Both the position numbers and the translations under genes were made by a program. The notes beneath the pieces are model-generated. The model saw only the letters and a program-made list of their open reading frames with translations, was not told where the DNA came from and did not search any database. From NCBI GenBank assembly GCA_949152475.1, contig OX424562.1, positions 4,712,001 through 4,776,000 on the forward strand: DNA of 64,000 bases, written 5' to 3'. Shown here piece by piece: positions 1 through 13,440 of this stretch (position 1 is its first letter; every line of letters starts with the position of its first letter). The stretch comes from Terebella lapidaria. Its lineage: Eukaryota > Annelida > Polychaeta > Terebellida > Terebellidae.

Positions 1-2654
1 CTTCATCGAAGTCTAAATAAAACGAATTAAAAAAAATACTTACTCCAAACAACGAAAATTGTAAATCTACCAGCCCTGTAAACATCATACCAGGTATATC
101 AATTTATTCACAGTCGAATGTATTTACAGTCAAGTTCGAAAATGAAAATCCATAATACAAAAAAAAACTTATTATAACCGATAACATCTTAAGACAGTTT
201 CAAAGCTTTCAAATTTATATAATTTTTCAGACTTATATTTTCTTTGCACTGTTTCGATTATTTGACAACAGCAGGACGAATGAGTATGTACTACATAAAG
301 GATGATCCAGAAAAAAATATTGCTACGACAAACAGCCACGGATGCATTTCATCCAGCTGATATGAAAGAAAATTCATACTGCGGCATAATAGTAACAACG
401 AGTGAAATAAATAAAATATTACAAAATATCTACCGTAAATAATTTTAAATAGTATATTACACGATAACAATGGATGTACATCCAAATGGACAAGTTGTCC
501 AACATCCATCCGCAAACATATTTCCATAAGCTACGCTCAAACTTCTGGACTTTGAAGAACAGGTTGTTCTGTGTTGTTTGGTGGATTTCTTCAAATGATC
601 TTAAGAACTCACGCTGAACACTTCCAAACAAGTCCATTCTGAACAACTCCGTTGTATGCTAATATTCTGTGATTATCCAAAATTGTCGACTATGGTCAAC
701 GGTGACTGATAATTATCTTGATGAATTATATTTTATTTGTAAAACGAGTGTTTCCATGATATCAATTAATGTATGTAAACCAATTATGTGTAATGATAAG
801 AGAGAGCCTAAATTTGTTGTTAAAGCATGCATATATCGGTGTAAAGATTTTCACATCTTTTTTTCCTGGAATACCCTTACATGTACGTAGATAAATATAA
901 ACAGTACATTTATAAAATGTAAACTCGTAAACAATAATAAGATAAATACATAATATAATTCAGCATAACAGTATACAGTAAAAAAAAAATGGTGGAAAAG
1001 AAATAACTATCAAGCTATGGAGTGGGCTAAGTGATGTGTATATCTTGAATGGCATATACATTAAATGGCTGTCTTGATTTATAGGACATCATCGGAAAGA
1101 TTATCTGCTTCAGCCTTCTCTCACCATAAATTTGTCCCAAAAAAATGACATAATCCCATAATTCAATTCCATTAAAACCCTATGTTCATATTTGCCGCCA
1201 TGCTTGCAAACGCCAGCCAATCAAAGCGCTCGTGACGGTTATCGACTCGCTGATTGGTTCAGAAGTGGAAGCGGTCAAACCAACACGCTTTCAAACGCCG
1301 AATGAATATCAGAAGTGCAATAGGTCCACAAGAACAGGCGTCACTACGCAACACCTAGACTAATTAATCAAATGACAAAAGGGGATCGAATAAACCATGG
1401 CAACAAGCACAATCTATACCGTGCCTACGCTGTTGGGTCCCATCGACTTTTGACACGGGCTCACGGATACATCACCGCTTGGAAACAAATAATTGCAGTT
1501 TAATGATGCCAGTTTGAAGCATGTACACCTGGTGTTATTGCATTGAATATATTTTGACCACAATGAAGGCATTGTTTGCCTGTTTAAATGTTTTGCCAGT
1601 TTGATAACAATAGCGTGATTTTCAGGTCATTTGCCCCGCGCCGCCATTGACAGTTTGAAGACTCGTGTCGATTTGCGCTGGAAGTGTTGACTATTTCATG
1701 AAAATCCCCACAAGGACTTTATTTTTATTTTAACTTTTAAGAAGCTTTGGAGACTCACACGCCATCAAGAGCACCTGGGGTGCGTTACATTTAATGTCCG
1801 CCTGATTTCGTGCAATAATAAAGCCTCTCTGTTTTGCAGAAAATTGGGTGCACTCAGTCAAAAGCCAGCCAAACTGATGGATTTTTTTTTCAAATTACGA
1901 AACACAATATAGCCCTTACCAAAATAGTATGTCCATTTACAAATTGTGAATAAGGAAACACAAACTATTTTACACGAGTACGGAAAAATAGGTGCTCTTG
2001 CAAGTGCTACGAATAGCGAAGTGTAGATATATTCTCCAAACTGTAATGTTAGAGAAGCAAGCAATATATTCTGCACATTGTATGTGGTTGATATTATCTT
2101 AGACGATGTCATCGGCGAAATATATCTTTACAAATAATACATTTCGGAACAATTTCATCGGGAACAAAATTTTATGACTGAAAACGAAACCCTGGAAATT
2201 TCAAGTACTGAAATACTCTTACGCAGTAAAATAGCTATTGATTGTGTGTATGTGTAGGTCACCTATGTATAAATATTTATGGAGAATGATGTCATGTTAC
2301 CCAGTTTTGGCCCATAAACAACATGAGTCATCTTGGCGTGATGACCGTAAAGCCAAAAGGGGATATACGGAGATGGGTTAATCTCCAGCTCGGGCATATA
2401 CAGAGTCAACAGTAGCGTAGATCAGATACAGTCTATAGTGAAACAGATCGGACCCCTCGTGGGTTTGGAGGGGGGGGGGGGGGGGATGTGTCAGGATTTG
2501 GGAACAGTCCTGTCCAGGGTTTACACAGTTGATTCAAATCGGATGAGACATGTGGTAAAGCGGCACTTCAGAAGCCTTCAACTCAGCTGTTGATATTGCC
2601 CAGAGGTCTTGCGGTCATTGGTGTACTAAGTATGTTGTAATACTTGAATTGAGT

Positions 2655-2697
<43 letters not shown>

Positions 2698-3329
2698 TCA
2701 AAGAATTTATTAAATATATTAAGAGCATATTTAGCTACTGCCTATAATATGACAAGAGCTAAGGCCTATTTATGTATAAATGCTATCTAAGCATAACGAT
2801 TGACAGGTATCTTGTATATTGAGGAAAAAAAACTGTTGCAAGTAAGTTTTGCTGCACCAAATAAGGTCAAAGAGCGGAGTCGGGACGCGAGCGCTGTTCA
2901 CTGTCACCTTGCGAATCTTCCGCGGTACTTGTATATTAAAATATGTTAAGACAATGTATATTTATGTAACATGGAGTGCCGCTCAAGGAATACATTTATG
3001 TAACAACCAAATATGGGAGAGTCCGTGCTTTTCATGGTTATTTTCCGGTACTTTCCAAGTTAAATGGAAAGTAATACGAAGAAAATCCCGTGTGGGGAGC
3101 TCAGAAACTAAATTTGGACGAATGCCAAGATTTTACATCGTCAATGAATGCTCGCAGACTTTTAAATTCAACATGAGGGTCATCTTCTGGAAACCATCAT
3201 TGCATCAAATTTTGAGAACACTCGAGACGAAATACTAAAACATAAATAACTACTCCAGACGTATACTCGACGACAGGCAAAATGTAAAAAAATTATTCAA
3301 AAGTACACGGAGAATATCACTTACCTTTA
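1..3329. other. Non-coding stretch, no gene recognised
   Basis: This is AT-rich DNA with only short open frames, none of which resembles a known protein. A small GC-richer patch near 1190-1330 has two CCAAT-type boxes (gccaatca near 1216 and its reverse attggttc near 1253), which could be promoter remnants. A run of 16 G sits at 2470-2485. Nothing else is supported. Confidence 0.6.
2654..2697. repeat. (AAT)n microsatellite
   Basis: An uninterrupted run of about fourteen AAT triplets is seen directly in the sequence. It lies in non-coding DNA. Confidence 0.95.
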
Positions 3330-4030
3330 TTTGCCGTTTCGCCGTGTCAACACTCCGCCGAAATTTGTACAAAGCTCGAGGGCGCGACAGGTCAATAGAC
3401 TTTTAGTCCAGAGAGCGCGTAAAAAGGTGTGTTCAGCATGTCACCAATTAATTTCTAGTTTCCCCCGAGCGCGCACGGCTAAATCCATAGCCCAGGTGAG
3501 TGAGTGTGTGTGCGTGAGTCGGCGCTTCTCCCGGTTCCGTCCAAGCATCCATCCAGCGCGGTCGATCCCTGCCGTCAGTGTCCACAAGCGGCCTTGTCCG
3601 TTCAAGGGCCTTGCAAGGACGTCCGCATCCAGCGAACGAACGAGCCAGCGCCGAGTGCGACAACCGCGGAGCTTCAGACCGTCGCTGCCGCCGCTTCCCG
3701 GCATGTCCCTACGAGTCCAAGGGAGCGGCGTCTCTCCCGGTCTCCCGGTCGCCTTGCTCGCTTGCCTGTCCCCGCCGCTGTGTGGGAGCCCGCTCAGTTG
3801 GAGACAGGTATGTCCCTCCGAGAGGCAGCCTGAGCCCAGCCACGCGCTGTTTTATCAGTAGTCTACGTGGGTGACGTCATTCGACGCCAGTGGTAGCGCC
3901 GCACGTCACGACGCGCCAGCCAATGGTTCCAAAGTGGGCCTCCGCTTTCCCGCCCGGTGGATATATGGAATGTTAATGTGCTGCTTGCTATATAAGCCTA
4001 ACGCGCCTGCGCAAGAATAATATACTCCTG
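3330..4030 (+). promoter_or_regulatory. CpG-rich block with TATA/CCAAT/CRE promoter architecture
   Basis: This block is rich in CpG, in contrast to its surroundings. On the plus strand it reads in promoter order: a perfect CRE (TGACGTCA, 3872-3879), a CCAAT box (agccaatgg, 3918-3926), a TATA box (TATATAAG, 3989-3996) and an NRF1-like gcgcctgcgca (4003-4013). A start site near 4020 would be expected. Two strong plus-strand splice-donor sequences lie upstream, cccag|gtgagt near 3493 and gacag|gtatgt near 3808, so upstream transcription and non-coding first exons are also possible. Downstream, a frame from the ATG at 4272 to 4499 would give a 75-residue, very basic peptide with no recognised family; I do not call it a gene. 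Promoter activity is inferred from motif arrangement only. Confidence 0.55.
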
Positions 4031-4499
4031 GAGCAAGGACCAATCAAGTCCCAACGTTGAAGTATATGAACTGAATATCTTATCAGGTCCCAAGTTGGAC
4101 TTATAAGATGACTAAGTTGCTTAAATGATCCACAAAACTAGATAGTTCACACAAGTTTCTCGTTGCTTCGATGTGACATCAAATTTTAGGTGCTTTTGCA
4201 TGAGCCAACTTGTCTGTTTTCTTGTGCATATGTCAGAGATTGGGTGCGAATTTTTCGTTCGTTTCGCTTTTATGGAAAATTCACCCAGTAATCAGCCGAG
4301 TAGAACTCAGTCGCGAGGACTGCTTGTTCATATGAAAAGACGTAAAATTAGAGGCGGAAAACTAAGGGGTTCTTTTCACGAGCAGCCGAGTGTAAAACGC
4401 CGCCGTCTCTACAAGGGTTTGTTTGGAGGCCTCACCCTCGACCCAGCGCCTGATGCACAGAAAAAAATCCTTATATATTATCCGTCTTGTATAACATAA

Positions 4500-7400
4500 C
4501 ATTGTGACGATACGAATCGTCCGAAGCGTCTTCTCCCTAAGCGAGTATTCTTCTTCAAGGAAATAAAAACGATTTAAACACCGCTTGCTCGTTATATTGG
4601 ACATTTTCATACATCGTGTGATCTTCGTGGAAGGAGCAGGGGTTCAACATTTGGCTGGAGTCTTGAGTTTGTAGGGCGCTTCATAGAGCAGGATGGAAGG
4701 TCATACGTCTGGGGGCCGCGATGTCAATCAAACATCTGACAGGGGTCGCTAAACACGGGCCACACAGCCGTAAACACACTGCAGTGTCTCATATACAGAT
4801 TCTTCAGATATTCTTAAGTAGATTGTGATTATTGTATTGAGGGAGGAATTCACCTGAAGCGCTCGAATTTTTCTATGAAAACCCCCGTGAGATCCCTGGG
4901 AGAGCAAAACGAATTTTGTATCCCTGGAAATGAAAGATTCCGTCTGGAAATTGGAATCGTCTGGAAAAATTTCTCTCACTTGCGGTGGATCGAATGCGAT
5001 TCCAGGTTTCCCCATCCGAGCGCGTTCCCTTTTTGGGACAATCACACCACAACCCCCCTCTCTCCTCCCTTCCATTCACCACCCACCACCCTTAAGCCAC
5101 CCCCTACTTTTCATCTCCTGCCCCCTCCTCTCCATATACCCCTCACGCGCGCAACAACCCTTCATACACCCCCCCCCCCCCCCCCCTCTCTTACCCCTCC
5201 GGTGAGAGTCAAGCGATCAACTGTTGTATTGGGCGTGCACAGGTTGCAACAGTATGAACATAAGTAAATTAAATTTATTGGATACTTACGGATATTCGAC
5301 CCTTAATATATGAAACATCAGCATATAGCACCGGATTAAAATGGTTGCATGGAATAAAATATTTTCTTACATTTTTTTAAAAAGCGGATTGTTTATTTTC
5401 AATTCGCGTGGATTTTGTTGACATTGTAATGCGTGTTTCAAGTAAGTATTCTGAACGATACTGATTCAGTAAATAACGATATGGCCCGTTTTCCTCCGCC
5501 AAATATAGGTGTCTCGCAAGTACACATTAAATTCACACCAAATAAATCAAATGTACGTTTAAATGCCGTTGACAGAGCCCTATGCGGATACAACCAAGCG
5601 AAACAATTTTTTCTAAACTCTTCAATGTCTACCAATTTAAAAGAATACTTGGCGAGAAAACACGAAAAAGTGTAGAAAATTTACGATGACACGCTGAAAA
5701 ACACTTACCATAACGCCAGCTTCTAGGACATAGGCCTACTGGATTTTGCTGAGTCTACGGCGCGTGTGCTGAGCTGTATTCCGCATGAACATCTCATGAA
5801 GATACATTTATTTATTGAACTATTTATATATTTCCAATTGCAACAAAAGGAAAGTGGATTGATCAATATTGGTTGAATTATGAAAATATATTTAAGTAAA
5901 TTGATTAGTATACATTTATCGAGTACAGTTTATTATATGAAATATTTGGCTTCTATTGACAGCATTACATCAACATCCGACTCAAGAATAGATGCTATAA
6001 TCAATAACTTATTTGTTTGTCAAAATGAAAAATATAAATAAACGTTATTTCCATTTAACGCTTTGTCATTGTATAAAGTTTGTCAGTGAGTAGATTCAGC
6101 CAGTTTCTAAAATATTCACTTGTTTGCATAACACACTGTGTTGAATCATATTCTCATGTGACTCGTTGATTGTGATTGGGAGAGGTTGATTATGTATGTT
6201 ATTAATTAATGACAGTCATCATTATTATTAACTATTAGGCCTACGTTTGCATCACTAAGTTCCCGTCTCTAGAGCAACTCGCAGGTTTTCTTATCGGACA
6301 GGCATGCAAGTCCACACTTGAGCACCCTTGCTGACTCTATCATGTTGGGTGTCCACACGACCTTAAGTTCATCGGCAGATATGGGTGTCCCTTAACACCG
6401 CCCGACCCTAGAGACGGGTCAAATAGTGACCTCTCCCCCATCTATAACAGCTTGACCGGTCAAGTCTGGTATCGTGGGGCTGTCTGCTGGTTGCCTAGTG
6501 ACACGAAAAAGGCGGTCACCATGGGGCAAAGTGTGAGAGGTCACTAGATGGGTGCGTGAGGTAATGGGGGCTAAACGGTGTCCCGAGCAGGACATTTAAC
6601 AGAAGGGGGTCTTGTCCCCACCGATTAGGCCGAGGATACATTATCGTCAGGTGTCGAAAGGTTAAGGAGGGTGCCGTTGATAATTGATCGGGCAAAGAGA
6701 AGAAGGTATTTGCATATGGGGAGGTCATATCGCCATTAAAGCCCCGTTAAACTAACGAGATTGGGGTTCGCCTGCTGTTATGGCTGTTGTGTTGAAATGT
6801 AAGAGGATTTGTCGTTCTGAGCGTATACAAATTCATTAACTGAAACAGCAAATGGATGATAGGTGAATCAGGAATACAATACAACAGTTTCCATTTCATA
6901 TAATACATTATAACATGCGATTGTATGGTGTTTTATAATACAAACAGATAGAAAAAAAATCAAAGTAGATTTGTTTACGTCGACATACCATATTTTCATA
7001 AATGAATATTTTATATCCGGTACATGTAGTGTGTACTTATACACGACAGGCCACAGACAGATATACAATCGATTCCGGATTTGAGTTCAAGAATACGGTT
7101 CTTAAATGCTAGCACATGTATTTGCTTCAACTTCTCGAAAATACCCTCCCAATTTATTCTTCATTAATATACATATTCAGTATTACAAGAAGTACATAAA
7201 CGCATATTTCTAGTAACTTCAACAATGGCTGGATGAATATGGTGATAGTAAGTACACTTCAACAACAGGAGTGTACTTAAGACATATACACTTCAAATAC
7301 CAGGGAAATTATACGTTCACAATGAAGCTGAGTGTCATACATGTAAAATGGCATCTGATAATATTTGTTCAAAATGAAAAAAGAAATCAAAATATCCAAC

Positions 7401-9280
7401 TGCTGAATTTATCCTCACATCACCTAAATCACCGAAAACATAACTGTATAATATATATTTGATATCAGTTGCTACAGCCCGATTCATTATAAACCTTTAA
7501 TTTATTATACAATATGTTCTGAGGGTTATGATTTATGGCTTTTACAAAGCTGAGCCAATAGTTTGTTCGTATAGTTACATACAAGAAGAGGCAAGAGACA
7601 TAAATCACTCATAACTACACCGTAACACGTCCTGTCAGACTCTAGCAGTAAAACAAACAGGATTTCCTCTCAACTGAAAACCTGATTTTAGTGCCTCGAG
7701 ATTCCTCCTCATACAACAAACCTTGAACCATCCATGCACCATTTCATCGAACACAAAACTCTAGACAAGTTGATGTCTCACACGTTGTGTTCAAGGAGGT
7801 TGACCTTAGACGGCTTTATCTGCCTGTAAAGCTAAGATATTGACTTCATGATGACCTTCATACATAAATATTCATAAAACATAAAATCTTAATTTTGTGT
7901 CCGTCAAAATAGAAATTTTCGTTATGTTGTAAACATAATTTCTCCATTCTTGAACATACATGTATATTATGACCTGCGTTTCAGACAAATTCATATACGA
8001 CACTTACATACGACACTCAATTCTTCGGGAATATTATTCATTGAAGTACGACATGAACATAGATACACTTAAAGAAATATATATCTCTTTTATAATTTCA
8101 AGCAGCACTCCATTTCCAGTGTGCACCCTGCACCAGAAAATAGAGATCTAACTCTTTCTTTTATGCAGATATCAGGTTTGTATCTGGAAGGAGAATCAGC
8201 AAGATTACAACGGAATTCTTCTATCAGTGCGCAGATGTACCGCGATGACAACCAATGATGGATGATGGAATGGTTGGGCCTACTTTGTCGAATTCCGTCT
8301 CACGTGACGTCACAAGAATTTAGTCTGTACTAGTCTGGAAATTCCAATCATAATTTACCAAGTCAGCAATCCACAAATAAAGCGGTTGTAGAACAAAATA
8401 TTATTTTCTAGTAGACAGATGGGGAAGGTAGACGCGTATGAGAAAAAAAAATGAGCTTCAAAAACAAGTGACAAAGTGAGTCATCTTTCACGAGAGGAAG
8501 ACAGTGACTCGAACATGGGGTGGAAAAAAATTCATCTCTCGGATCTACACGGTAGACGAGTGCTGAATGTGGCGGACAAGGCAGTCAAGAAGCCCGAGGC
8601 ATTTTTCTGGCCTCGCCCCTCATGTCGGAGTCAACGGAACACGTCCCAGCTTTACTGAGGTCTTGGAGACTTGTAGACCACGGCAGTCAGAGTGAATGGA
8701 TAAAAAAATGAGACCAAAAAAGCAGACAAGAGAAAAGTGGATGAAGTTGTCTGCGTGAATTTCCAGAGTGATTCCGGCATCTGAATCACGGAAGTGCGAA
8801 GCATCTAATACTAGTAAATCCTCACCTAAAACACGAATGTATATCACCTTCATTTATACTCATATTGATGAACAACATGCAAATCCCATTCTTCTTGATC
8901 AGAATTCATGTGATACATACATCGTTGCTGTATTTTTAATGTTCTACTTGTTTGACGAAAGCGCCTCGTTGCCGCAATAACTTCTCAAGTCGCTCGACAA
9001 CTGAGAACCTTCTGCAGATACGCTACCAAGCCATTCTCTGATCCGTGTTGACCAGATCGGCTAATCCTGACAGCTGAGTTTGGTGGAAACATGGGCAGAA
9101 AGTGCCAAAGCAGTTGTCTTCTTTCTATAAAATGTATTTACTATGGATTACTGTCACAACAGTGCGAAATGTTTCAATATCGTTTCAGAGAAGAGCCGAA
9201 TTCGCGAAGTACAACAATGAAATGTACAGTACACAGTGCAAACAATAATAATTTCAGAGACTATACAGTTAAGAAAAACA
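4500..9280. other. Non-coding stretch with C-rich tract, no gene recognised
   Basis: No open frame here resembles a known protein. A pyrimidine tract at about 5040-5200 ends in an 18-C run at 5169-5186. A GC-richer, CpG-bearing patch lies at about 6240-6770 and looks like a relic of an inserted repeat, but it has no recognisable tRNA or reverse-transcriptase signature. The rest is AT-rich and featureless. Confidence 0.5.
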
Positions 9281-9289
9281 GGCACCTCA

Positions 9290-9700
9290 GCAAATCCACA
9301 GTTCAGACAACACACATTTCAGACATCACAGAATACTGGAAACACACAGTTCAGACAAAACACAGTTTGGATAACACAGAACAAACAACACATATTACAG
9401 ACAACATATGCACATAGCTCATATGCACACAGAAACACATAGTTCAGACAACACACAGTTTAGACAACACAAAAATACATACAACACTGAGTTCAGACAA
9501 CACACAGTTTAAACAACTCACAATACAGACAACACAAAGATTAGAAGACAATACAATACATACACACAGTTTAGACAACACATATTTCAGACAACACATA
9601 GTAAAGACAGCACACAGTTTAGACAACACACAGTACAAACAACACACAACTCAGACAACACACAGTACAGACAACACTCAGTATACACACAACACATGGA
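9290..9700. repeat. Short-period minisatellite (acagttcagacaacac-like)
   Basis: Variants of a roughly 15-16 bp word, acagttcagacaacac, recur through this 0.4-kb stretch, with drift between ttcagaca, tttagaca and tacagaca forms. The open frames on both strands here are translations of the repeat (for example the Cys/Leu-rich minus-strand frame at 9444-9647) and are not genes. Confidence 0.85.
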
Positions 9701-12700
9701 CACATTCGTGTTTCATTTTCAAGTAAGATTAGAACGCAGTTGTGCTTTAGCGAAATAATGACAGAATATACAAGTAGACATCTACAAGTAGTTCATTCTC
9801 ACCTAATGGAAGAACATGTCACATCCTCTGATAATCCAATTTCTTCTTTCATTTCCACGTAATTTTAACATTTTCATACATTCGTCCCAGCCCAAAGAGA
9901 AGATGTACAACAAAAGAGATTGCGGTGAACATATACATATTTAATGAGTTCTCACCGTCTTGAAAGGCAATCATGTGCATTTCCGATGAAGCGAACATTC
10001 CGCAAATGTATCATAGTTTTTGAAAATCACAAAACATAGCATCACCATCCCTCGCGAACCTATTGCAGTTATCAAAGTACACAATCTCATCATATCACTG
10101 TCTATCTAAAAACAATAATTCACACGTCCAGTTGAGATTGCACATCCTGTGTCAGTATTTGTTGGTGTATGAGTAGTTGATGATTATTCATGAAATATCA
10201 TGGATGTCATCATGATCTCTCCATCTCTAGTCTGTAACAACGCACGGGAGACTTGTATATCGGCTGAGTTTCAAGATTCATGTTCGAGTCAAATGAAATA
10301 GAAGTAAATTGACATTTAAACCGAACTCCAGTTGACTGTTTCAATGTCATTTGCTGCCATTTTCGCTGCGATTTGAAGAGAGAGCGAGTCTAAATTAAAA
10401 GAAGTGTATAAATATATTTCATGTCATCAGTCACAAGGAACGGCTGACTTGAGAAAGTGTGACACAACATGTAGCTTTGCTGGTGCACAAGTGTTGGATT
10501 TATTTCCTGTTCATTTGGAAGTACCATGCTTTCGATTGTTGATATTGAGAAGTTATGTTTCCAGTGATGATATTTTAACTTCACCCCCATCATGGGAACG
10601 TTTCAGTCGATCATTTGTCTTCTTATTCGTTATATATAGAAAAAAGACACAAAATAGTACCAAGATGACATTTATGTCCAGATGTGATTGAGACTGAATC
10701 CGATCATTCCTATTGGTCCACAAAATAAATACAGATGAATTTGACCATATATGTACAAATAATGTGTATTGAGCAAACAAAAAAAGATGAAGATGATATT
10801 TCAAAGGGGATTGTGATATATTCTACCAGTATTGTGTACTGTAGTATGTGTTTAAAAATAGATGTTTTATATAAAAACACACACCTCCGCATCAGCGACG
10901 GCCTAAATTATTTACGAGGTGTAAAAGAGACAAAACCACTGAAAAAAAAACGAATACGATGTTCGCCACCGGCAAAAGAATGTAATCACTGAGTTTAATT
11001 TAGAGCGAAATTAAATTCAGTTGCATAAAGGACAACTTAAGTGGCTGCATTTATATGTAACGAACTGAAAATATTTATTCTGTATTTCCAGCAAAGCTTG
11101 AAAACACTTGCCAGAGCTCGCCTGAGCCTTGCACATGCAACATCCAGTCAGGATTTTCAACTTGAGTTCATGTCGATGTAAAGTACAAAAATTTATAGCC
11201 GGACATTTTATGTTCAATATTTTTTGTTCCTTTTGTTGCATGCTCCAGTTTGGAGATGTACAATGTAAAGTCCAATAAAAACATAAATAATTGTAGAAAG
11301 GAAGTATGAATACCCTTGAATAGTTATGACATATAATGATACAATTGTGCATGTCATGTTATATTTTTCAACAAAAGTACGCTGCACATTCAATTGAACG
11401 GGTGAAATGAAGATATGTCATATGACAAGTTATCCCCAAGTACCTTTAGTTGAGTATTAATCTCTCTCTCTCTCCATTAGCCCCATGCATTACGTATGGT
11501 ATCGCGCTTGTTCTGTGGACAATAAGTTTTGCATCTATGTAGTGAGCCACAAGCCTAGAATCGCGTGTGTCTCAACCACAGAGCACTTAATCTGAAAAAA
11601 AATCATAATTATTGTGTACATTTCATGGGTTAGCCTCAGGTATATATGAGGAACGGAGGGCACAAAAATATGCCTGTCTCAGTTGCTTCACATGTCAATA
11701 CTGTGTTAATATCATATTAAAATATGCAAACAATTAGAGAATTTTACTCAAATCCCGGGACTTGACCTCATTTAAATTTCAACAGAACACATTAACGAAC
11801 ACTTGAATCTATAAATAATACGTTAACAAAGAAAGATAACATACTGTATAGAATCACTCACAAAGCACATTAGAACTTCCAACACATCTACAATTTACAT
11901 AGCCTACATATTTCCATACGCCCGTATTCTCTCACGAAATTTCCATAAGCAATTTATCCAAGCACATATTTGTAGAGAAGACATTTCCTATTTGAATACC
12001 AAGACTAAGGTTTTAATGAAGTCGTAAGAATCATACCGTCATATGCCTGGTCGCACATAGAACATACAGTATTTTGTTGTTGAAGATACTCAAATGTCAT
12101 ACTGCTATGTCATGAACTTTCACTGTCCCGTGCACATCACTGTACTAGTGTATAACATGAATCGGTGATATAACCATTATCAGTAAATAAACTAAATTGC
12201 TGAAGGTGATACTATTTACCTGAGCTAGCTGACCATATCAATTGTCAGAGGCAAATTTATCATCAATGGTAACATTTTCCAACGAAAAACAAGAATTCTA
12301 AATAAAAAAGAAATGCTTGAGAGCAGTTTGCTGACCCAGGTAAAAGAAATCTCACATTTCGATATCAAATTGAAAAATATATCAAATGTATCTAGTGTAG
12401 ACTACTTGAAATGTTTCCACAGAATGTCTATGAGGGTTCACCTTGGCTCTGACACATTTATTGGCACATACATGCTAAATTTCATGAGATATTGGCCCAA
12501 CACGAAAATCCCTGGTTTTCAGGCCGCTTGGTGACCATTTTTTGTATGGACTACTCCATGTATGTTTGGAAGTGTGTCTTAGAAAATGGTAATGTGTCAT
12601 GAATTAAAACCCCATGGATAGAATGGCATTCATGTTCAAAGATATTATCTAGTTATAATAAACTTCATAATACATGTACTTGTACATATGTAAGAATAAT

Positions 12701-12889
12701 GTTAAGGATGTTATGCATATAAGGGACCAGGGGACTGCGGAGATCCAGTTTCTATTAAAGTATGTAAACATAAAAGTAACACAATGGGGAGAAGTACACA
12801 GTCCATATTCCTGATACTTCATTAAAATAAATGGGAATGTTATAAGTGAGTAGAAAAGTGACTTATAAAAATGACTAGGCTCTAGTAAA
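9701..12889. other. Non-coding stretch, no gene recognised
   Basis: This is AT-rich DNA with a short (CT)n tract near 11460. The frame at 12313-12534 includes a word (aaatttcatgagatattggcc) typical of dispersed repeat DNA rather than of a gene. No protein family was recognised on either strand. Confidence 0.5.
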
Positions 12890-13075
12890 GTCTCGGTTGG
12901 TGGTCCATGATGATCATAGACTAGGCTCTAGATCACTGTAGTAAAGTTTGGTGTGAAATGGATATGCGCTAATTCATGATTTTGTTACCTTCGTATTTAC
13001 ATTATAAGTGAATGGAAAGCTGGAGCATTCCAGTTTTGAGACTTTTACATGCAACCCAACCTTAAATCTCATGTG
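12890..13075 (+). repeat. Dispersed repeat, copy 1
   Basis: This segment resembles 23045-23215 in the same orientation. Both begin with gtctcggttggt, followed by tccatgatg, and both later contain ttgttacctt and attataagtgaatgg followed by agctgg. The order and spacing of these blocks are conserved, so the two are copies of one dispersed element. No protein, tail or terminal repeat identifies the class. Confidence 0.6.
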
Positions 13076-13440
13076 TACTTCATGTCATTTCATGTATCAA
13101 TGTGTAGATTCATATTTATGGAATTGCATTACCATCCAAGTATATTTTAGTTTAATGTGCTAGTTTTACTATACTTACAACAAGGCAACATGTTGAAAAT
13201 ATGCAAAATATAAGTGCTTCATTTTACAAAGAAATACCCGCAACCGTCGCTGTTCCACAATGAATGTATAGACATCTCAAATGTGTTGTTGCTAAGTAGT
13301 CAACGGTTGTCAATTTTCATTCCATCGTCTTCCATGTGGTACTGTATTTGTAATGCCTGTTGAAATGAGACTCCAGAGAACTCAGTCAATTGCATACACA
13401 CCCAGTCATTCGACAACAGGATTATAAATAACCACGCCCC

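Noticed and set aside
3331..3861. 176-residue frame in the CpG-rich block
   Set aside because: Several overlapping long frames exist on both strands here, as expected from GC-rich sequence with few stops; no family match.
6240..6770. GC-rich patch considered as a tRNA-derived SINE
   Set aside because: No convincing A and B box pair, tail or second copy was found in the window.
9236..9647. Cys/Leu-rich and Thr/His-rich frames on both strands
   Set aside because: Both are translations of the short-period minisatellite.
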